In this document: positions 17,486 through 26,016 of the stretch, piece by piece
How the letters are laid out: the number at the start of each line of letters is the position of its first letter
How positions within the stretch are numbered: the first letter of the stretch is position 1
Source of the DNA: Phycisphaeraceae bacterium
GTDB lineage: Bacteria; Planctomycetota; Phycisphaerae; Phycisphaerales; Phycisphaeraceae
Length of the DNA stretch: 62,017 nt
Direction: 5' to 3'
Assembly: GCA_020848195.1 (NCBI GenBank)
Contig: JADLAP010000017.1
Span: 1 to 62,017, forward strand
Position numbers and translations under genes: made by a program
The notes under the pieces: generated by a model
Told to the model about the DNA's origin: nothing
Seen by the model: the letters and a program-made list of their open reading frames with translations, nothing else
The model's database searches: none

Positions 17486-18592
17486 ATGAGAAGTTCGTTC
17501 AAGATTTGGATCATCGCGCTGGGTGGCATTTGGTTTCCGACCCTTGGCCTGTTGTCGTCAACCGTCCTGGCCCAGACCGGGCCGGCCCTGATGGCGCCGC
17601 CGCGATCGGCTGCATCGGCCCAGACTCCCGTCGCCACGCAGCCATCCCATGGCGAAGCCTCCGCGGCGGAATCATCCTCCTCGGATCGTTTCGCCGAAGC
17701 GCTGGTGCAACCGCTTACACAATTTCTGACCGAGACGATTCCTCATGTTGACATTTCCGGCGAAGCCGTGGTCCTCGGCGACGGCCACGCGAAGAACGGG
17801 GCCGGCGATCTGGACGTCCGCGCCTATCACGGCCAGATGCGGGCGACCTTCGGCGTCGATCCCGCCTTCGCCTTCGGCTCCCAGGTCGATGCCGTCGAGC
17901 TGGACACCAACATCCCCGGCCTGCCGGATGCGCTGATCGACCATTCCATCGCCTTCGGCGCACGCATCTTCAAACAGGACAACTGGACCGCCAACCTGAC
18001 CGCCGGCGTCGGGTTCAACGGCAGCAGCCCCTACAGCGACGGCGACGCGTGGTACGGCATCGCCGACCTGCTCCTCAACTACCAGGTCGATGATCAGAGC
18101 CGGTGGACCTTCGGCGTGGACTATAACGGCAATCGCTCCATTTTCCCCGATATTCCGCTGCCTTTCGTCTACTACACCGAGCAGGTCTCCGACACGTTCA
18201 GCTACGACCTGGGCCTGCCCCGCACGGGCATCTGGTGGCGGCCGGCCGACAAGCTGACGGTCAGCGTGGACTACTTCGTCCCCGTCACCGCCAACGCGAA
18301 GGTCGCGTATGAGCTGGCGGAGCATTGGTCCATCTTCGGCCAGTTTCGCAATGGTTTTCACGCTTACCGGCCATACGACAGCGACGGCGACAACCGCCGG
18401 TTCTTCTTTCAGCAACGCCGTCTCGAAGCCGGCGTTGCATGGTCGCCCTGCGCCTCCTGCGACTTCACTTTTGCCGGCGGCTATGCGTTCGATCAGGAAT
18501 TGTCCCATGGCTTTGACGCGCGCGACACGGACACGGTGATTGAGCCATCCAGCGAGCCGTACATCCGGCTTGCGCTGAACCTGCATTTTTGA
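17486..18592 (+). CDS. Outer-membrane beta-barrel protein
   Basis: The 368-residue protein has a signal peptide (MRSSFKIWIIALGGIWFPTL then LLSSTVLAQ, cleavage about residue 30), a Ser/Ala/Pro-rich linker to about residue 75, then alternating aromatic beta strands (WYGIADLLLNYQV, SRWTFGVDY, TFSYDLGLPRTGIWWRP). It ends in Phe (LALNLHF), the usual C-terminal BAM recognition signal of barrels. The architecture resembles the DUF6268-type barrels of planctomycetes, but I am not certain of that family. A good GGAGA ribosome-binding site precedes the ATG at 17486; a longer frame from 17441 would hide the signal peptide. It is 16 bp upstream of rpe, so the two are probably co-transcribed, an odd pairing of a barrel with a pentose-phosphate enzyme. 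Confidence 0.78.
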   Translation: MRSSFKIWIIALGGIWFPTLGLLSSTVLAQTGPALMAPPRSAASAQTPVATQPSHGEASAAESSSSDRFAEALVQPLTQFLTETIPHVDISGEAVVLGDGHAKNGAGDLDVRAYHGQMRATFGVDPAFAFGSQVDAVELDTNIPGLPDALIDHSIAFGARIFKQDNWTANLTAGVGFNGSSPYSDGDAWYGIADLLLNYQVDDQSRWTFGVDYNGNRSIFPDIPLPFVYYTEQVSDTFSYDLGLPRTGIWWRPADKLTVSVDYFVPVTANAKVAYELAEHWSIFGQFRNGFHAYRPYDSDGDNRRFFFQQRRLEAGVAWSPCASCDFTFAGGYAFDQELSHGFDARDTDTVIEPSSEPYIRLALNLHF

Positions 18593-18608
18593 GGATGCGG
18601 CGACCATC

Positions 18609-19298
18609 ATGCTTGACATCACGAACCAACCGAAACGACCGCTGGTGGCGGCATCCATCTTGTCCGCGGACTTCGGCCGCATGGCGGAGGAGTGCCGCGA
18701 CGTTCTCGGCCGCGGGGCCGACCTGCTGCACGTGGACGTCATGGACGGCCACTTCGTGCCCAACCTCACCATGGGCCAGGACATGATCCGCGGCCTGCGC
18801 CGCAACCTGCCCGACGTCTTCCTCGATGTTCACCTGATGGTCGAACGTCCACAGGAATACGTGAAATCCTTCGCCGAAGCCGGCGCGAATCTGTTTTCGT
18901 TTCACCTGGAAGTCTGCCGACCCGCGCGGCCCGACGGCGTGGATGCCCGGGAGCTGATCCGCGCCATCCGCGACGCCGGCATGTTGCCCGGCATGGTCGT
19001 CAATCCACCCACGCCCGCCGATGGTTTGCTGCCCTTTCTCGACGACCTGGCCCTCGTGCTGGTCATGAGCGTGTATCCCGGCCGTTCCGGCCAGTCGTTC
19101 ATTCCCGATGTGCTGCCCAAGCTGGAACTGCTGCGCCAGCACGCCAGGCCCACGATGCGGCTGGAAATCGACGGCGGCGTCAATCTTCAGACCGTCTCCC
19201 GCGCTGTCGCGGCCGGCGCCGACACGCTGGTGACCGCCTCCGCGCTCTTCGGCGCGCGCGATCGCAAGGCCGTGGTCGACGCCATGCACAACGCATAG
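18609..19298 (+). CDS. rpe: Ribulose-phosphate 3-epimerase
   Basis: The 229-residue TIM-barrel enzyme interconverts ribulose-5-phosphate and xylulose-5-phosphate in the cytoplasm. Family motifs are intact: AASILSADFGRMAEE, HVDVMDGHFVPNLTMG (metal His/Asp), DVHLMVERP, MSVYPGRSGQSFIP and the phosphate-binding EIDGGVN plus VTASALFGA at the C-terminus. The length is normal. The last 133 bp are repeated at 21075-21211, and the repeat flanks differ only at third codon positions. This indicates that the present 3' end was supplied, at least in part, by an integrated element that restored the reading frame. The stop here is GCA TAG, whereas the displaced copy reads GCC TGA. The gene nevertheless encodes an uninterrupted enzyme. 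Confidence 0.95.
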   Translation: MLDITNQPKRPLVAASILSADFGRMAEECRDVLGRGADLLHVDVMDGHFVPNLTMGQDMIRGLRRNLPDVFLDVHLMVERPQEYVKSFAEAGANLFSFHLEVCRPARPDGVDARELIRAIRDAGMLPGMVVNPPTPADGLLPFLDDLALVLVMSVYPGRSGQSFIPDVLPKLELLRQHARPTMRLEIDGGVNLQTVSRAVAAGADTLVTASALFGARDRKAVVDAMHNA

Positions 19299-19303
19299 TC
19301 GCA
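19162..19303 (+). repeat. Direct repeat at the 3' end of rpe (putative attL)
   Basis: This is the left copy of a duplicated rpe tail. Against 21075-21216 it has a 101-bp perfect core (19194-19294), with synonymous differences at 19178, 19190 and 19193 on one side and a different Ala/stop codon pair on the other. The five bases after the stop (TCGCA) match again before homology ends. Confidence 0.9.
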
Positions 19304-19324
19304 ACCCGCGTGTGTGATCGCCGT

Positions 19325-19492
19325 ATGCAGCCAAGAAATGGAACTGGAGCCCCGGTGGACGTTCCCTTGCCGCCGTGGAACGAAACCGCATCAAAGTTCT
19401 ACGTGAGTCAGGCGGTTGCCAACCGCATTCTGGAATGGGCGATCAATGCGTATTTCAACAGGGAAGCGGTGAATGAGGCGTTGCCGTTTTGA
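19325..19492 (+). CDS. Small hypothetical protein in the rpe element
   Basis: This short ORF of 55 codons begins MQPRNGTGAPVDVPLPPWNE and ends FNREAVNEALPF. It has no clear ribosome-binding site and I recognise no family. It could be the remnant of a longer element gene or a chance ORF. A 49-bp gap separates it from the toxin gene end. Confidence 0.3.
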   Translation: MQPRNGTGAPVDVPLPPWNETASKFYVSQAVANRILEWAINAYFNREAVNEALPF

Positions 19493-19541
19493 TTCGCAAG
19501 CGTCGCCGGTCAACTACAGGTAGATATTCCCCTTGTTTCTC

Positions 19542-20048
19542 CTATTCGGTTCCTGTTGAGCGTTCGATGCCCAACGCAGTACCGAATTGGGCGATAAACG
19601 CGTCGGGCCGAAGAACGCCGGTTGAGGGAAGCCTCTGGCGGAACCGTTTGGCGGCATCGTTGCGTCCATGGGGCAGGTCGAGGAGGTCGAGGTCGGTCGT
19701 GATCAACTCTGTCGCTTCCCCGGCAATGGCCAGCACAAGCAATTTCTCGTCCTTCGGGTCACGGGGGAACTCGAAGCGGACGCGCCCCGTGTGGACCACA
19801 TCGCCCAGGTAGATCAGCCGCTCCACCGCGATCTTGACGGCGGTGGGTTTGAGTTTCGGGTAGCGAGCGACCAGTTCGGGCTCGGTGAGGATGTATCGGT
19901 ACTCCGAGATGAGTTCCTGGCTCAGCAGCGGGACCATGTGGCGAGTCTCGCAGGCGCGAAGAATCAGCCCGGAATCGCTTCTGAGATTCACCAGTCCACG
20001 AACCAGGATGTTCGTGTCGAGAACGACGCGGCGTGGAGTTGCGCCCAC
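19542..20048 (-). CDS. PIN-domain toxin (COG1569-type)
   Basis: The 168-residue protein from a GTG at 20048 has PIN nuclease motifs: RVVLDTNILVRGLVN (first acidic residue), SQELISEYRYIL (Glu in the second helix) and ELITTDLDLLDL (third acidic pair). This is the layout of COG1569 'putative toxin-antitoxin system toxin component, PIN family' proteins, which are Mg-dependent RNases. I chose the GTG because it lies 4 bp after the antitoxin stop, typical for translational coupling; a longer frame overlapping the antitoxin carries no PIN sequence. Genes of this kind stabilise islands and plasmids, which fits its place between the rpe repeats. RNA target unknown. Confidence 0.82.
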   Translation of the reverse strand: MGATPRRVVLDTNILVRGLVNLRSDSGLILRACETRHMVPLLSQELISEYRYILTEPELVARYPKLKPTAVKIAVERLIYLGDVVHTGRVRFEFPRDPKDEKLLVLAIAGEATELITTDLDLLDLPHGRNDAAKRFRQRLPSTGVLRPDAFIAQFGTALGIERSTGTE

Positions 20049-20052
20049 GGGC

Positions 20053-20322
20053 TCACCTTTTGCGCGGGATGTGACGGTGGTGCCGGGATTTGGCCGTTTC
20101 GACGAGGCGGTCAATCTTCTGCTCGTCGACCTCACGACCGGAACCGACGAGGCCCTGGAAAGTCGTGGTTGTCGCCTCGCGCGAGATTGCGAGGTCTTCC
20201 TCGACCAGGTGCCTGAGATATCCCTCGGGGGTCATGCCAAGCCGGCTGGCTCGCCGGGCAAGCCGAGCCACCTGCTGTTTGGCCAAACCCGTGAGTCGAA
20301 CTGATCCAGTGTCGGAAGCCAT
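20053..20322 (-). CDS. Antitoxin partner of the PIN toxin (ribbon-helix-helix-like)
   Basis: The 89-residue protein contains SVRLTGLAKQQVARLARRAS followed by LGMTPEGYLRHLVEEDL. This strand plus two helices matches a CopG/RHH-type DNA-binding fold at the N-terminus, followed by a charged C-terminal tail that would hold the toxin. A GGAAGGA ribosome-binding site precedes the ATG at 20322, and the stop is 4 bp before the toxin start. By analogy it neutralises the PIN nuclease and represses its own operon. An upstream in-frame ATG at 20373 is possible but has no similar ribosome-binding site. Confidence 0.75.
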   Translation of the reverse strand: MASDTGSVRLTGLAKQQVARLARRASRLGMTPEGYLRHLVEEDLAISREATTTTFQGLVGSGREVDEQKIDRLVETAKSRHHRHIPRKR

Positions 20323-20418
20323 GGCCCGTCCTTCCTGCAATCGACACATTGTAGCAACCATCGGCACCATCAAACCATCGTCGAAAAGGCCTTGGCTTGA
20401 CGTGTTTCATACGCATTC

Positions 20419-21243
20419 ATGCGACATACACATGACACAGCCCAACGAAACCAAAGGGCGATGCTGCATGCTCGCGGAATGGCTCGTGCCACGGCTGTGA
20501 AGTGGTGCAAGATCGCTCGGCAATTCTTCGACGTAGCCAAGCGGCGACGTCTGATCGACGAGAATCCGTGCCAGCACATCAAGGGAGCGGTGAAGGGTCG
20601 GGCGGAAAATCGCGTTTACGTCAAGGCTGAGGACGTGTTGCGGATTATTGAATCCGTGCCGGACATCCAATGGAAATTGCTTATCGCCCTGGCCCGGTTC
20701 GGCGGTCTGCGGATTTTGTCCGAAGCAGTCGCCATGACGTGGATGGACGTGGATTTCGAGCGGCAGCGGTTTATCGTGCGGGCAAGCAAGACGGAGCATC
20801 ACGAGGACGGCGGCGTCCGAGTGGTTCCGATGTTCCCTGAGTTGCAGGGGTTGTTCCATGCGGCGTTTGATGCGGCTGAGCCTGGGGCGGTGCATGTCTT
20901 CACTCGCTTCCACGATTCGGCGCAGAACATGCGGACACAGTTCTGCCGCTACATCGAGCGTGCGGGCTTGAAGCCGTGGCTGAAGCCCTGGCAAAACCTG
21001 CGTGCCAGTCGGGCGACTGATCTGGCTGACGTGTTTCCTTCGCACGTGTGCGCGAAGTGGCTTGGCCACACGAGTGGAAATCGACGGCGGAGTCAATCTT
21101 CAAACTGTCTCCCGCGCTGTCGCGGCCGGCGCCGACACGCTGGTGACCGCCTCCGCGCTCTTCGGCGCGCGCGATCGCAAGGCCGTGGTCGACGCCATGC
21201 ACAACGCCTGATCGCATTCATATCCGGGTTGAGGTTGCGATAA
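20419..21243 (+). pseudogene. Truncated tyrosine recombinase (integrase) fused out of frame to rpe tail
   Basis: The frame encodes the catalytic core of a phage-type integrase of the sort common in planctomycetes. It has a helical core-binding remnant (ATAVKWCKIARQFFDVAKRR), the catalytic Arg in RFGGLRILSEAVAMTW, a Lys in RASKTEHH, NLRASRATDLAD, and CAKWLGHTSGN, where the conserved Trp/His box is reached. There the sequence runs into the duplicated rpe tail (from 21075) in another frame, so the nucleophilic Tyr expected about ten residues later is absent. The N-terminal SAM-like domain (about 80-100 residues) is also missing. About 55 unrelated residues are then read before the stop at 21243. 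It is almost certainly inactive. Confidence 0.82.
21075..21216 (+). repeat. Direct repeat, displaced rpe tail (putative attR)
   Basis: The right copy of the rpe 3' end begins at the integrase junction. It keeps the rpe reading frame for about 45 codons and ends GCC TGA. Its first 32 bp carry three synonymous changes relative to rpe, and the next 101 bp are identical. By the logic of site-specific integration, its right end is the original chromosomal rpe terminus. Confidence 0.88.
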
Positions 21244-21489
21244 CCTCGGCGTTGTCGACGTCGTGTCCCGGTCGTTCCTGTCCTTTCACGTCATTCTTGA
21301 CGGAATCTTGATATCGCAACGGCCTGTCTTGCGCACATCTTGACGCGGCATGGTGTTTACTGACGCATGTGTGAATGGACCATTGCACCGGGCCAGCGGA
21401 TCGCCATGTACCCCGGCGGCCACGGCCTGAGCGCGTGGTCTCGTGCGGAAAGGTGACAGAGTCGCCGGAAACGAAAGGACGGTGCAGCC
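21217..21489 (+). promoter_or_regulatory. kdp: kdp leader/promoter region
   Basis: This 273-bp gap upstream of the kdp operon must contain its promoter and the KdpE operator. GC-rich potential helices (GGCCACG with CGTGGTC, about 21419-21441) suggest a structured leader. I cannot match it to a known riboswitch, and no KdpE box is certain. Confidence 0.4.
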
Positions 21490-21573
21490 ATGTGGTGGTT
21501 GTCCATGCTGATCTTGGGGCTTGTCAGTTTCGCTTTGCTCGCGGCCTTCATCGTCGCTTGCGACAAGCTGTAA
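21490..21573 (+). CDS. Small single-helix membrane protein at the head of kdp
   Basis: The 27-residue ORF (MWWLSMLILGLVSFALLAAF then IVACDKL) is one hydrophobic helix ending in a short polar tail. Similar tiny ORFs with a CD-(K/R)-L end precede kdpF in many kdp operons. It lies 12 bp before kdpF and is presumably co-translated. A role in stabilising the Kdp complex is only a guess by analogy with KdpF. Confidence 0.65.
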   Translation: MWWLSMLILGLVSFALLAAFIVACDKL

Positions 21574-21585
21574 GGAGCCTGACGC

Positions 21586-21666
21586 GTGAACACGTTCATC
21601 CTTGTCATCGCGGGCCTGTGCGTGGGCTATCTGTTCTACGCCATGCTGCGGCCTGAGCGGTTTTGA
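21586..21666 (+). CDS. kdpF: KdpF, small subunit of the K+-transporting ATPase
   Basis: A 26-residue peptide from a GTG at 21586 (MNTFILVIAGLCVGYLFYAM then LRPERF) matches KdpF: one transmembrane helix, a GY-LFYAMLRPE(R/K)F terminus, and a position directly before kdpA (15-bp gap). An AGGAG sequence lies upstream. KdpF stabilises the KdpFABC complex in the inner membrane in E. coli. Confidence 0.9.
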   Translation: MNTFILVIAGLCVGYLFYAMLRPERF

Positions 21667-21681
21667 GCAGGTGGAGCTTCC

Positions 21682-23358
21682 ATGATGATCTCGATCGCCA
21701 TTCCCGTGCTGATTCTCGGTCTGACCCTGCTGCTGGCCTGGCCTCTGGGCTGGACCCTGCGCTGGGCGATGGATCCCGTTTCGCCGGGGGCGGGACGGCA
21801 GGCCTGCGAGCGATGGTTCGTCCGCTGTCTTGGCCGATTCGCCGGCGTGGAGCAGAACTGGAAGCAGTACTTGCTGTCCATGCTGGTCTTCAATCTGGCG
21901 ATGTACGTGCTGGTGTATGTGATCCTCACGACGCAGCATGCGTTGCCGCTGAACCCGGACGGCAAGGAGGCGATGGAGCCGGCCCTGGCGTTCAACACGG
22001 CGGCCAGCTTCACCACCAACACGAACCTGCAGCACTACAGCGGCGAGCAGTCGCTGAGCTATTTCTCGCAGATTTTCGGCTTGATGTGGCTGCAATTCGT
22101 CTCGGCGGCCACCGGCATCTCGGCGGCGACGGCGATGTGCCGGGGGCTGATGGGACGAAAAACAATGGGCAACTTCTACCTCGACGCCTGGCGGGCGACG
22201 GTGCTGGTGTTGTTGCCGCTTGCCGTCGTGGTCGCGGTGCTGCTGATGTTGACGGGCGTGCCGATGACGCTGCACGGCGCGGCCGGGGCGACCACGCTCG
22301 AAGGCGCGGCCCAGACCATCGCCCGTGGTCCCGTGGCCGCCATGGTCGCCATCAAGCAACTGGGCACCAACGGCGGCGGTTACTTCGGTCCCAACTCCAC
22401 CCATCCCCTGGAAAACCCATCCTTCGCGTCCAACATCGTCAGCAACATCGCCATCCTGCTGATCCCCATGGCCACGGTCTGGATGTTCGGCCACATCACG
22501 GGGCGCATGAAACACGCGGCGGTGGTCTTCGCCGTCATGCTGACGATGCTCCTGGGCTTTGCCGCGACGGCGGTCTGGACGGAATCCCAGCCGGCCGCGG
22601 CGCTGCGCGACCTGCCCGTGGCGGCGTCCATGAACCTCGAAGGCAAGGAGCTTCGCTTCGGCCCCTCCGCCGGCGCGGTGTGGGCTGTGTCCACCACCAG
22701 CACGTCCAACGGCTCCGTCAACGCCATGCACGATTCGCTCAATCCGCTGACCGGCCTGATGCCCATGATCGGCATGTGGCTCAACGTCGAGTTCGGCGGC
22801 GTGGGCGTCGGACTGATCAACATGTTCCTTTTCATCATCATCACGGTGTTCATCGCCGGGCTGATGGTGGGCCGGACGCCGGAGTACCTGACGCGGAAGG
22901 TCGAGGCGAAGGAAATGAAGCTCGCCTCGCTGGCGCTGCTGGCGCATCCGCTGCTGATCCTCGGCGGCACGGCGCTGTTCGCCACGACAAGCTGGGGCCT
23001 GGACACGTTGCACAATCCCGGCAGCCACGGCCTGAGCGAAATCATGTACGAATTCAGCTCCGCGGCCGCCAACAACGGATCGGGCTTCGAGGGCCTCGGC
23101 GACAACACCGTGCCCTGGAACATCGCCACCGGACTGGTCATGCTGCTGGCCCGGTTCATTCCCATCATCGCGCCGCTGGCCATCGCCGGTTCGCTGGCAG
23201 CCAAGAAGGTCACGCCTGAATCTGCTGGAACGTTTCGCGTGGACACCTGGATGTTCGGCGCGGTGCTGCTGGCCGTGGTGCTCATCGTCGGCGCGCTGCT
23301 GTTCATGCCCCTGGCCGTGCTGGGACCCGTGGCCGAGCACCTTTCCACCCTCGGATAA
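21682..23358 (+). CDS. kdpA: K+-transporting ATPase subunit KdpA
   Basis: The 558-residue, roughly ten-helix membrane protein is the potassium-binding and channel-like subunit of KdpFABC. The selectivity-loop signature LGTNGGGYFGPNSTHP is present at about residues 229-244. The other pore-loop segments are recognisable: AFNTAASFTTNTNLQHYSGE, TSTSNGSVNAMHDSLNP and EFSSAAANNGSGFEG. Length equals E. coli KdpA (557). The gene follows kdpF by 15 bp and precedes kdpB by 18 bp in one operon. No unusual residues are seen. Confidence 0.97.
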   Translation: MMISIAIPVLILGLTLLLAWPLGWTLRWAMDPVSPGAGRQACERWFVRCLGRFAGVEQNWKQYLLSMLVFNLAMYVLVYVILTTQHALPLNPDGKEAMEPALAFNTAASFTTNTNLQHYSGEQSLSYFSQIFGLMWLQFVSAATGISAATAMCRGLMGRKTMGNFYLDAWRATVLVLLPLAVVVAVLLMLTGVPMTLHGAAGATTLEGAAQTIARGPVAAMVAIKQLGTNGGGYFGPNSTHPLENPSFASNIVSNIAILLIPMATVWMFGHITGRMKHAAVVFAVMLTMLLGFAATAVWTESQPAAALRDLPVAASMNLEGKELRFGPSAGAVWAVSTTSTSNGSVNAMHDSLNPLTGLMPMIGMWLNVEFGGVGVGLINMFLFIIITVFIAGLMVGRTPEYLTRKVEAKEMKLASLALLAHPLLILGGTALFATTSWGLDTLHNPGSHGLSEIMYEFSSAAANNGSGFEGLGDNTVPWNIATGLVMLLARFIPIIAPLAIAGSLAAKKVTPESAGTFRVDTWMFGAVLLAVVLIVGALLFMPLAVLGPVAEHLSTLG

Positions 23359-23376
23359 GTCGCAGGAGAATCATGC

Positions 23377-25425
23377 ATGACCGCTGCACAGACCCCACGA
23401 TCAACCTCGCTGATGAGTGCTGAAATGCTTCAGCCGGCCGTCGTTCAGTCGCTGACGATGCTGAATCCGCTGACGATGATGCGCAATCCCGTGATGTTCG
23501 TCACGGAAGTCGGCGCAGCCGTGACCACGCTGGTCACGATCCAGTCCATCGTCACCGGGCAGGGCGACGTGAAATACTTCGCCTTCGTCACGGCAACGCT
23601 CTGGCTGACGGTCATCTTCGCCAACTTCGCCGAGGCGCTCGCCGAGGCACGCGGCAAGGCGCAGGCGGCGACGCTGCGCAAGGCGCGCAAGGACATTACC
23701 GCCCATCGCTGCGATCCCCGCACGGGCAAGGTGACCGGCGAGTGTTTCGCCTCGCAACTGGTCAAGGGCGATGTCTTTCGCGTGGAGGCGGGGCAGACGA
23801 TTCCCGCCGACGGTGAGGTCATCGAGGGCGTGGCCTCCGTGGATGAGTCGGCCATCACGGGCGAATCCGCACCCGTCATCCGCGAGAGCGGCGGCGACCG
23901 CAGCGCCGTCACCGGCGGCACGCGCGTGCTGTCCGACCACCTGATCGTCCGCGTCACCATCGACCCCGGCCAGAGCTTTCTCGACCGCATGATCGCCATG
24001 GTCGAAGGCGCGGCAAGACAGAAAACGCCCAATGAAATCGCGTTGACTATTGTCCTGGCCGGCTTCACCATCGCGTTTCTGCTGGTCTGCGTGACGCTGT
24101 ATCCGATTGGAACCTACTTCAATGTGCGCATCGACGTACCGACGCTGGTGGCCCTGCTGGTGTGCCTGATTCCCACGACGATCGGCGGCTTGTTGTCGGC
24201 GATCGGCATCGCGGGCATGGCGCGGCTGGGACAGAAGAACGTGCTGGCGATGAGCGGCCGGGCGGTGGAAGCGGCCGGCGACGTGGATGTGCTGCTGCTG
24301 GACAAGACCGGCACGATCACGCTGGGCAATCGCCAGGCCAGCGCGTTCATTGCCGCTGCGGGATTCAGCGAACAGGCGCTGGCGGACGCGGCGCAACTGG
24401 CCTCGCTGGCGGACGAAACGCCGGAGGGCCGCAGCATCGTGGTGCTGGCGAAAAACAGGTTCAACCTGCGCGGCCGAGACGTGGAAAAGCTGCACGGCCA
24501 TTTTGTGCCGTTTTCCGCACAGACCCGCATGAGCGGCGTCGATGTCGATGGCCGCTGCATCCGAAAAGGATCAGCCGACGCGATCGAACGCTGGGTCGCC
24601 CAACGCGGCGGCTCGTTTCCCGATCCCGTGAAACAGGCGGTGCGGGACGTGGCGCGTTCCGGCGGCACGCCGCTGGTCGTCGCGGCGGATGCGGCGGTTC
24701 TCGGCGTCATCCATCTCAAGGACATCGTCAAAGGCGGCATCAAGGAGCGATTCGCCGAGCTTCGCCGCATGGGCATCCGGACGGTCATGATCACCGGGGA
24801 CAACCGCACCACCGCCACCGCCATTGCCGCCGAGGCGGGCGTGGACGATTTCCTCGCCGAAGCCACCCCGGAAGCGAAGCTGGAACTGATCCGCAAGTAT
24901 CAGGCGGAGGGCCACCTCGTCGCCATGACCGGCGACGGCACGAACGACGCCCCGGCTCTGGCGCAAGCCGACGTGGCGGTGGCCATGAACACCGGAACCC
25001 AGGCCGCCAAGGAAGCCGCCAACATGGTGGACCTCGACTCCAACCCGACCAAACTCATCGGCGTCGTCGAGGTCGGCAAACAGATGCTCATGACCCGCGG
25101 CTCGCTGACGACGTTCAGCATCGCCAACGACGTTGCCAAGTATTTCGCGATCATTCCCGCGATGTTCATGGTCGCGCTGCCGCACCTGGCCCCGCTGAAC
25201 GTCATGGGCCTGTCGTCGCCGAAGTCCGCCATTCTCTCGGCTGTCGTGTTCAACGCGATCGTCATCCCGTGCCTGATTCCCATCGCGCTCAAGGGCGTGC
25301 GATACCGCGCCATCGGCGCTGATGCGCTGCTGCGGCACAACCTGCTGATCTACGGCCTCGGCGGCGTGCTCGTGCCGTTCCTGGGCATCAAGCTTATCGA
25401 CCTCTGCATCGCGGGTCTCTGCTGA
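23377..25425 (+). CDS. kdpB: K+-transporting P-type ATPase subunit KdpB
   Basis: The 682-residue P-type ATPase energises K+ uptake in the inner membrane. The phosphorylation motif [14 protein letters not shown] places the acceptor Asp at about residue 309. The TGES-type actuator loop is [11 protein letters not shown], and the hinge motif is [17 protein letters not shown]. The membrane motif [11 protein letters not shown] is present in the usual place. Length matches the family (about 680). AGGAGAA precedes the ATG. The gene sits between kdpA and kdpC with short gaps. Confidence 0.97.
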   Translation: MTAAQTPRSTSLMSAEMLQPAVVQSLTMLNPLTMMRNPVMFVTEVGAAVTTLVTIQSIVTGQGDVKYFAFVTATLWLTVIFANFAEALAEARGKAQAATLRKARKDITAHRCDPRTGKVTGECFASQLVKGDVFRVEAGQTIPADGEVIEGVASVDESAITGESAPVIRESGGDRSAVTGGTRVLSDHLIVRVTIDPGQSFLDRMIAMVEGAARQKTPNEIALTIVLAGFTIAFLLVCVTLYPIGTYFNVRIDVPTLVALLVCLIPTTIGGLLSAIGIAGMARLGQKNVLAMSGRAVEAAGDVDVLLLDKTGTITLGNRQASAFIAAAGFSEQALADAAQLASLADETPEGRSIVVLAKNRFNLRGRDVEKLHGHFVPFSAQTRMSGVDVDGRCIRKGSADAIERWVAQRGGSFPDPVKQAVRDVARSGGTPLVVAADAAVLGVIHLKDIVKGGIKERFAELRRMGIRTVMITGDNRTTATAIAAEAGVDDFLAEATPEAKLELIRKYQAEGHLVAMTGDGTNDAPALAQADVAVAMNTGTQAAKEAANMVDLDSNPTKLIGVVEVGKQMLMTRGSLTTFSIANDVAKYFAIIPAMFMVALPHLAPLNVMGLSSPKSAILSAVVFNAIVIPCLIPIALKGVRYRAIGADALLRHNLLIYGLGGVLVPFLGIKLIDLCIAGLC

Positions 25426-25440
25426 ACAAGGAGTTCATCC

Positions 25441-26013
25441 ATGAAAGACCTGATGGCCTCGCTGCGGCTGGTGATTCTTTCGATCGTCCTCTGCTGCGTC
25501 ATCTATCCGGCGGCGATGCTGATGTTCGCCCGGCTGGTCGTGCCCTGGCGAGCTGAAGGAAGTCTGCTCACCGACGCGCAGGGTCGTGTGATCGGCTCGG
25601 CGCTGATCTCCCAGAGCTTCAGCAAGCCTCAATACTTCCAGCCCCGCCCCTCGGCGGTGAAATATGACGCCAGCGCCGCCGGCGGCTCCAACCTGTCGCC
25701 GACTCATCCGGCGATCACGGATCAGGCGAAGGAAATCATCGGCAGATATGGTCTGGCCGAGGGGCAACGGATCCCGGCCGACCTGGTCACCGCCTCCGGC
25801 TCCGGCCTCGATCCACACATCTCGCCTGCGGCGGCACGGTTCCAACTGGCCCGGGTTGCCGCCGCCAGGGGAGTGCCCGCTTCCGCGATTGAGCCGCTGA
25901 TCAAGCGGAATCTCGACTCCGCCGGATTGCGGATGTTCGGCGGCGAACCCGTCGTCAACGTGCTGATGCTCAACCTCGCGCTCGACAGACTGCCCTCCCC
26001 GCCGGGACAATAA
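25441..26013 (+). CDS. kdpC: K+-transporting ATPase subunit KdpC
   Basis: The 190-residue protein has one N-terminal helix (LRLVILSIVLCCVIYPAAML) and the KdpC periplasmic/C-terminal domain. Family signatures GSALISQSFSKPQYFQPRPS, SGGSNLSPTHP-like (AAGGSNLSPTHPAI) and VTASGSGLDPHISPAAA are present. KdpC acts as an assembly or catalytic chaperone that raises the ATP affinity of KdpB. AAGGAG precedes the ATG; kdpD begins 3 bp after the stop. Confidence 0.96.
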   Translation: MKDLMASLRLVILSIVLCCVIYPAAMLMFARLVVPWRAEGSLLTDAQGRVIGSALISQSFSKPQYFQPRPSAVKYDASAAGGSNLSPTHPAITDQAKEIIGRYGLAEGQRIPADLVTASGSGLDPHISPAAARFQLARVAAARGVPASAIEPLIKRNLDSAGLRMFGGEPVVNVLMLNLALDRLPSPPGQ

Positions 26014-26016
26014 GAC

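Larger units (their letters stand above)
19194..21207 (+). mobile_element. Decayed integrative element inserted at the 3' end of rpe
   Basis: The element is bounded by the 101-bp identical rpe cores (19194-19294 and 21107-21207) and spans about 1.9 kb. It contains a 55-codon ORF, a PIN/RHH toxin-antitoxin pair on the minus strand, and a tyrosine-recombinase fragment next to the right repeat. Integration into a gene's 3' end, with the element supplying a replacement end, is the classic behaviour of genomic islands, usually at tRNA genes; a protein-coding target is less common. The integrase lacks its N-terminal domain and its catalytic Tyr, so the element is probably immobile. That the integrase was the agent is inference. 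Confidence 0.78.

Noticed and set aside
21402-21452. A 16-codon ORF (MYPGGHGLSAWSRAER) in the kdp leader, possibly a leader peptide
   Set aside because: No ribosome-binding site and no stalling motif; a 15-bp match to kdpA in the same stretch looks coincidental.
21217-21489. A c-di-AMP (ydaO-type) or other known riboswitch upstream of kdp
   Set aside because: The conserved core sequences of those riboswitches are not visible; only generic GC-rich helices are present.
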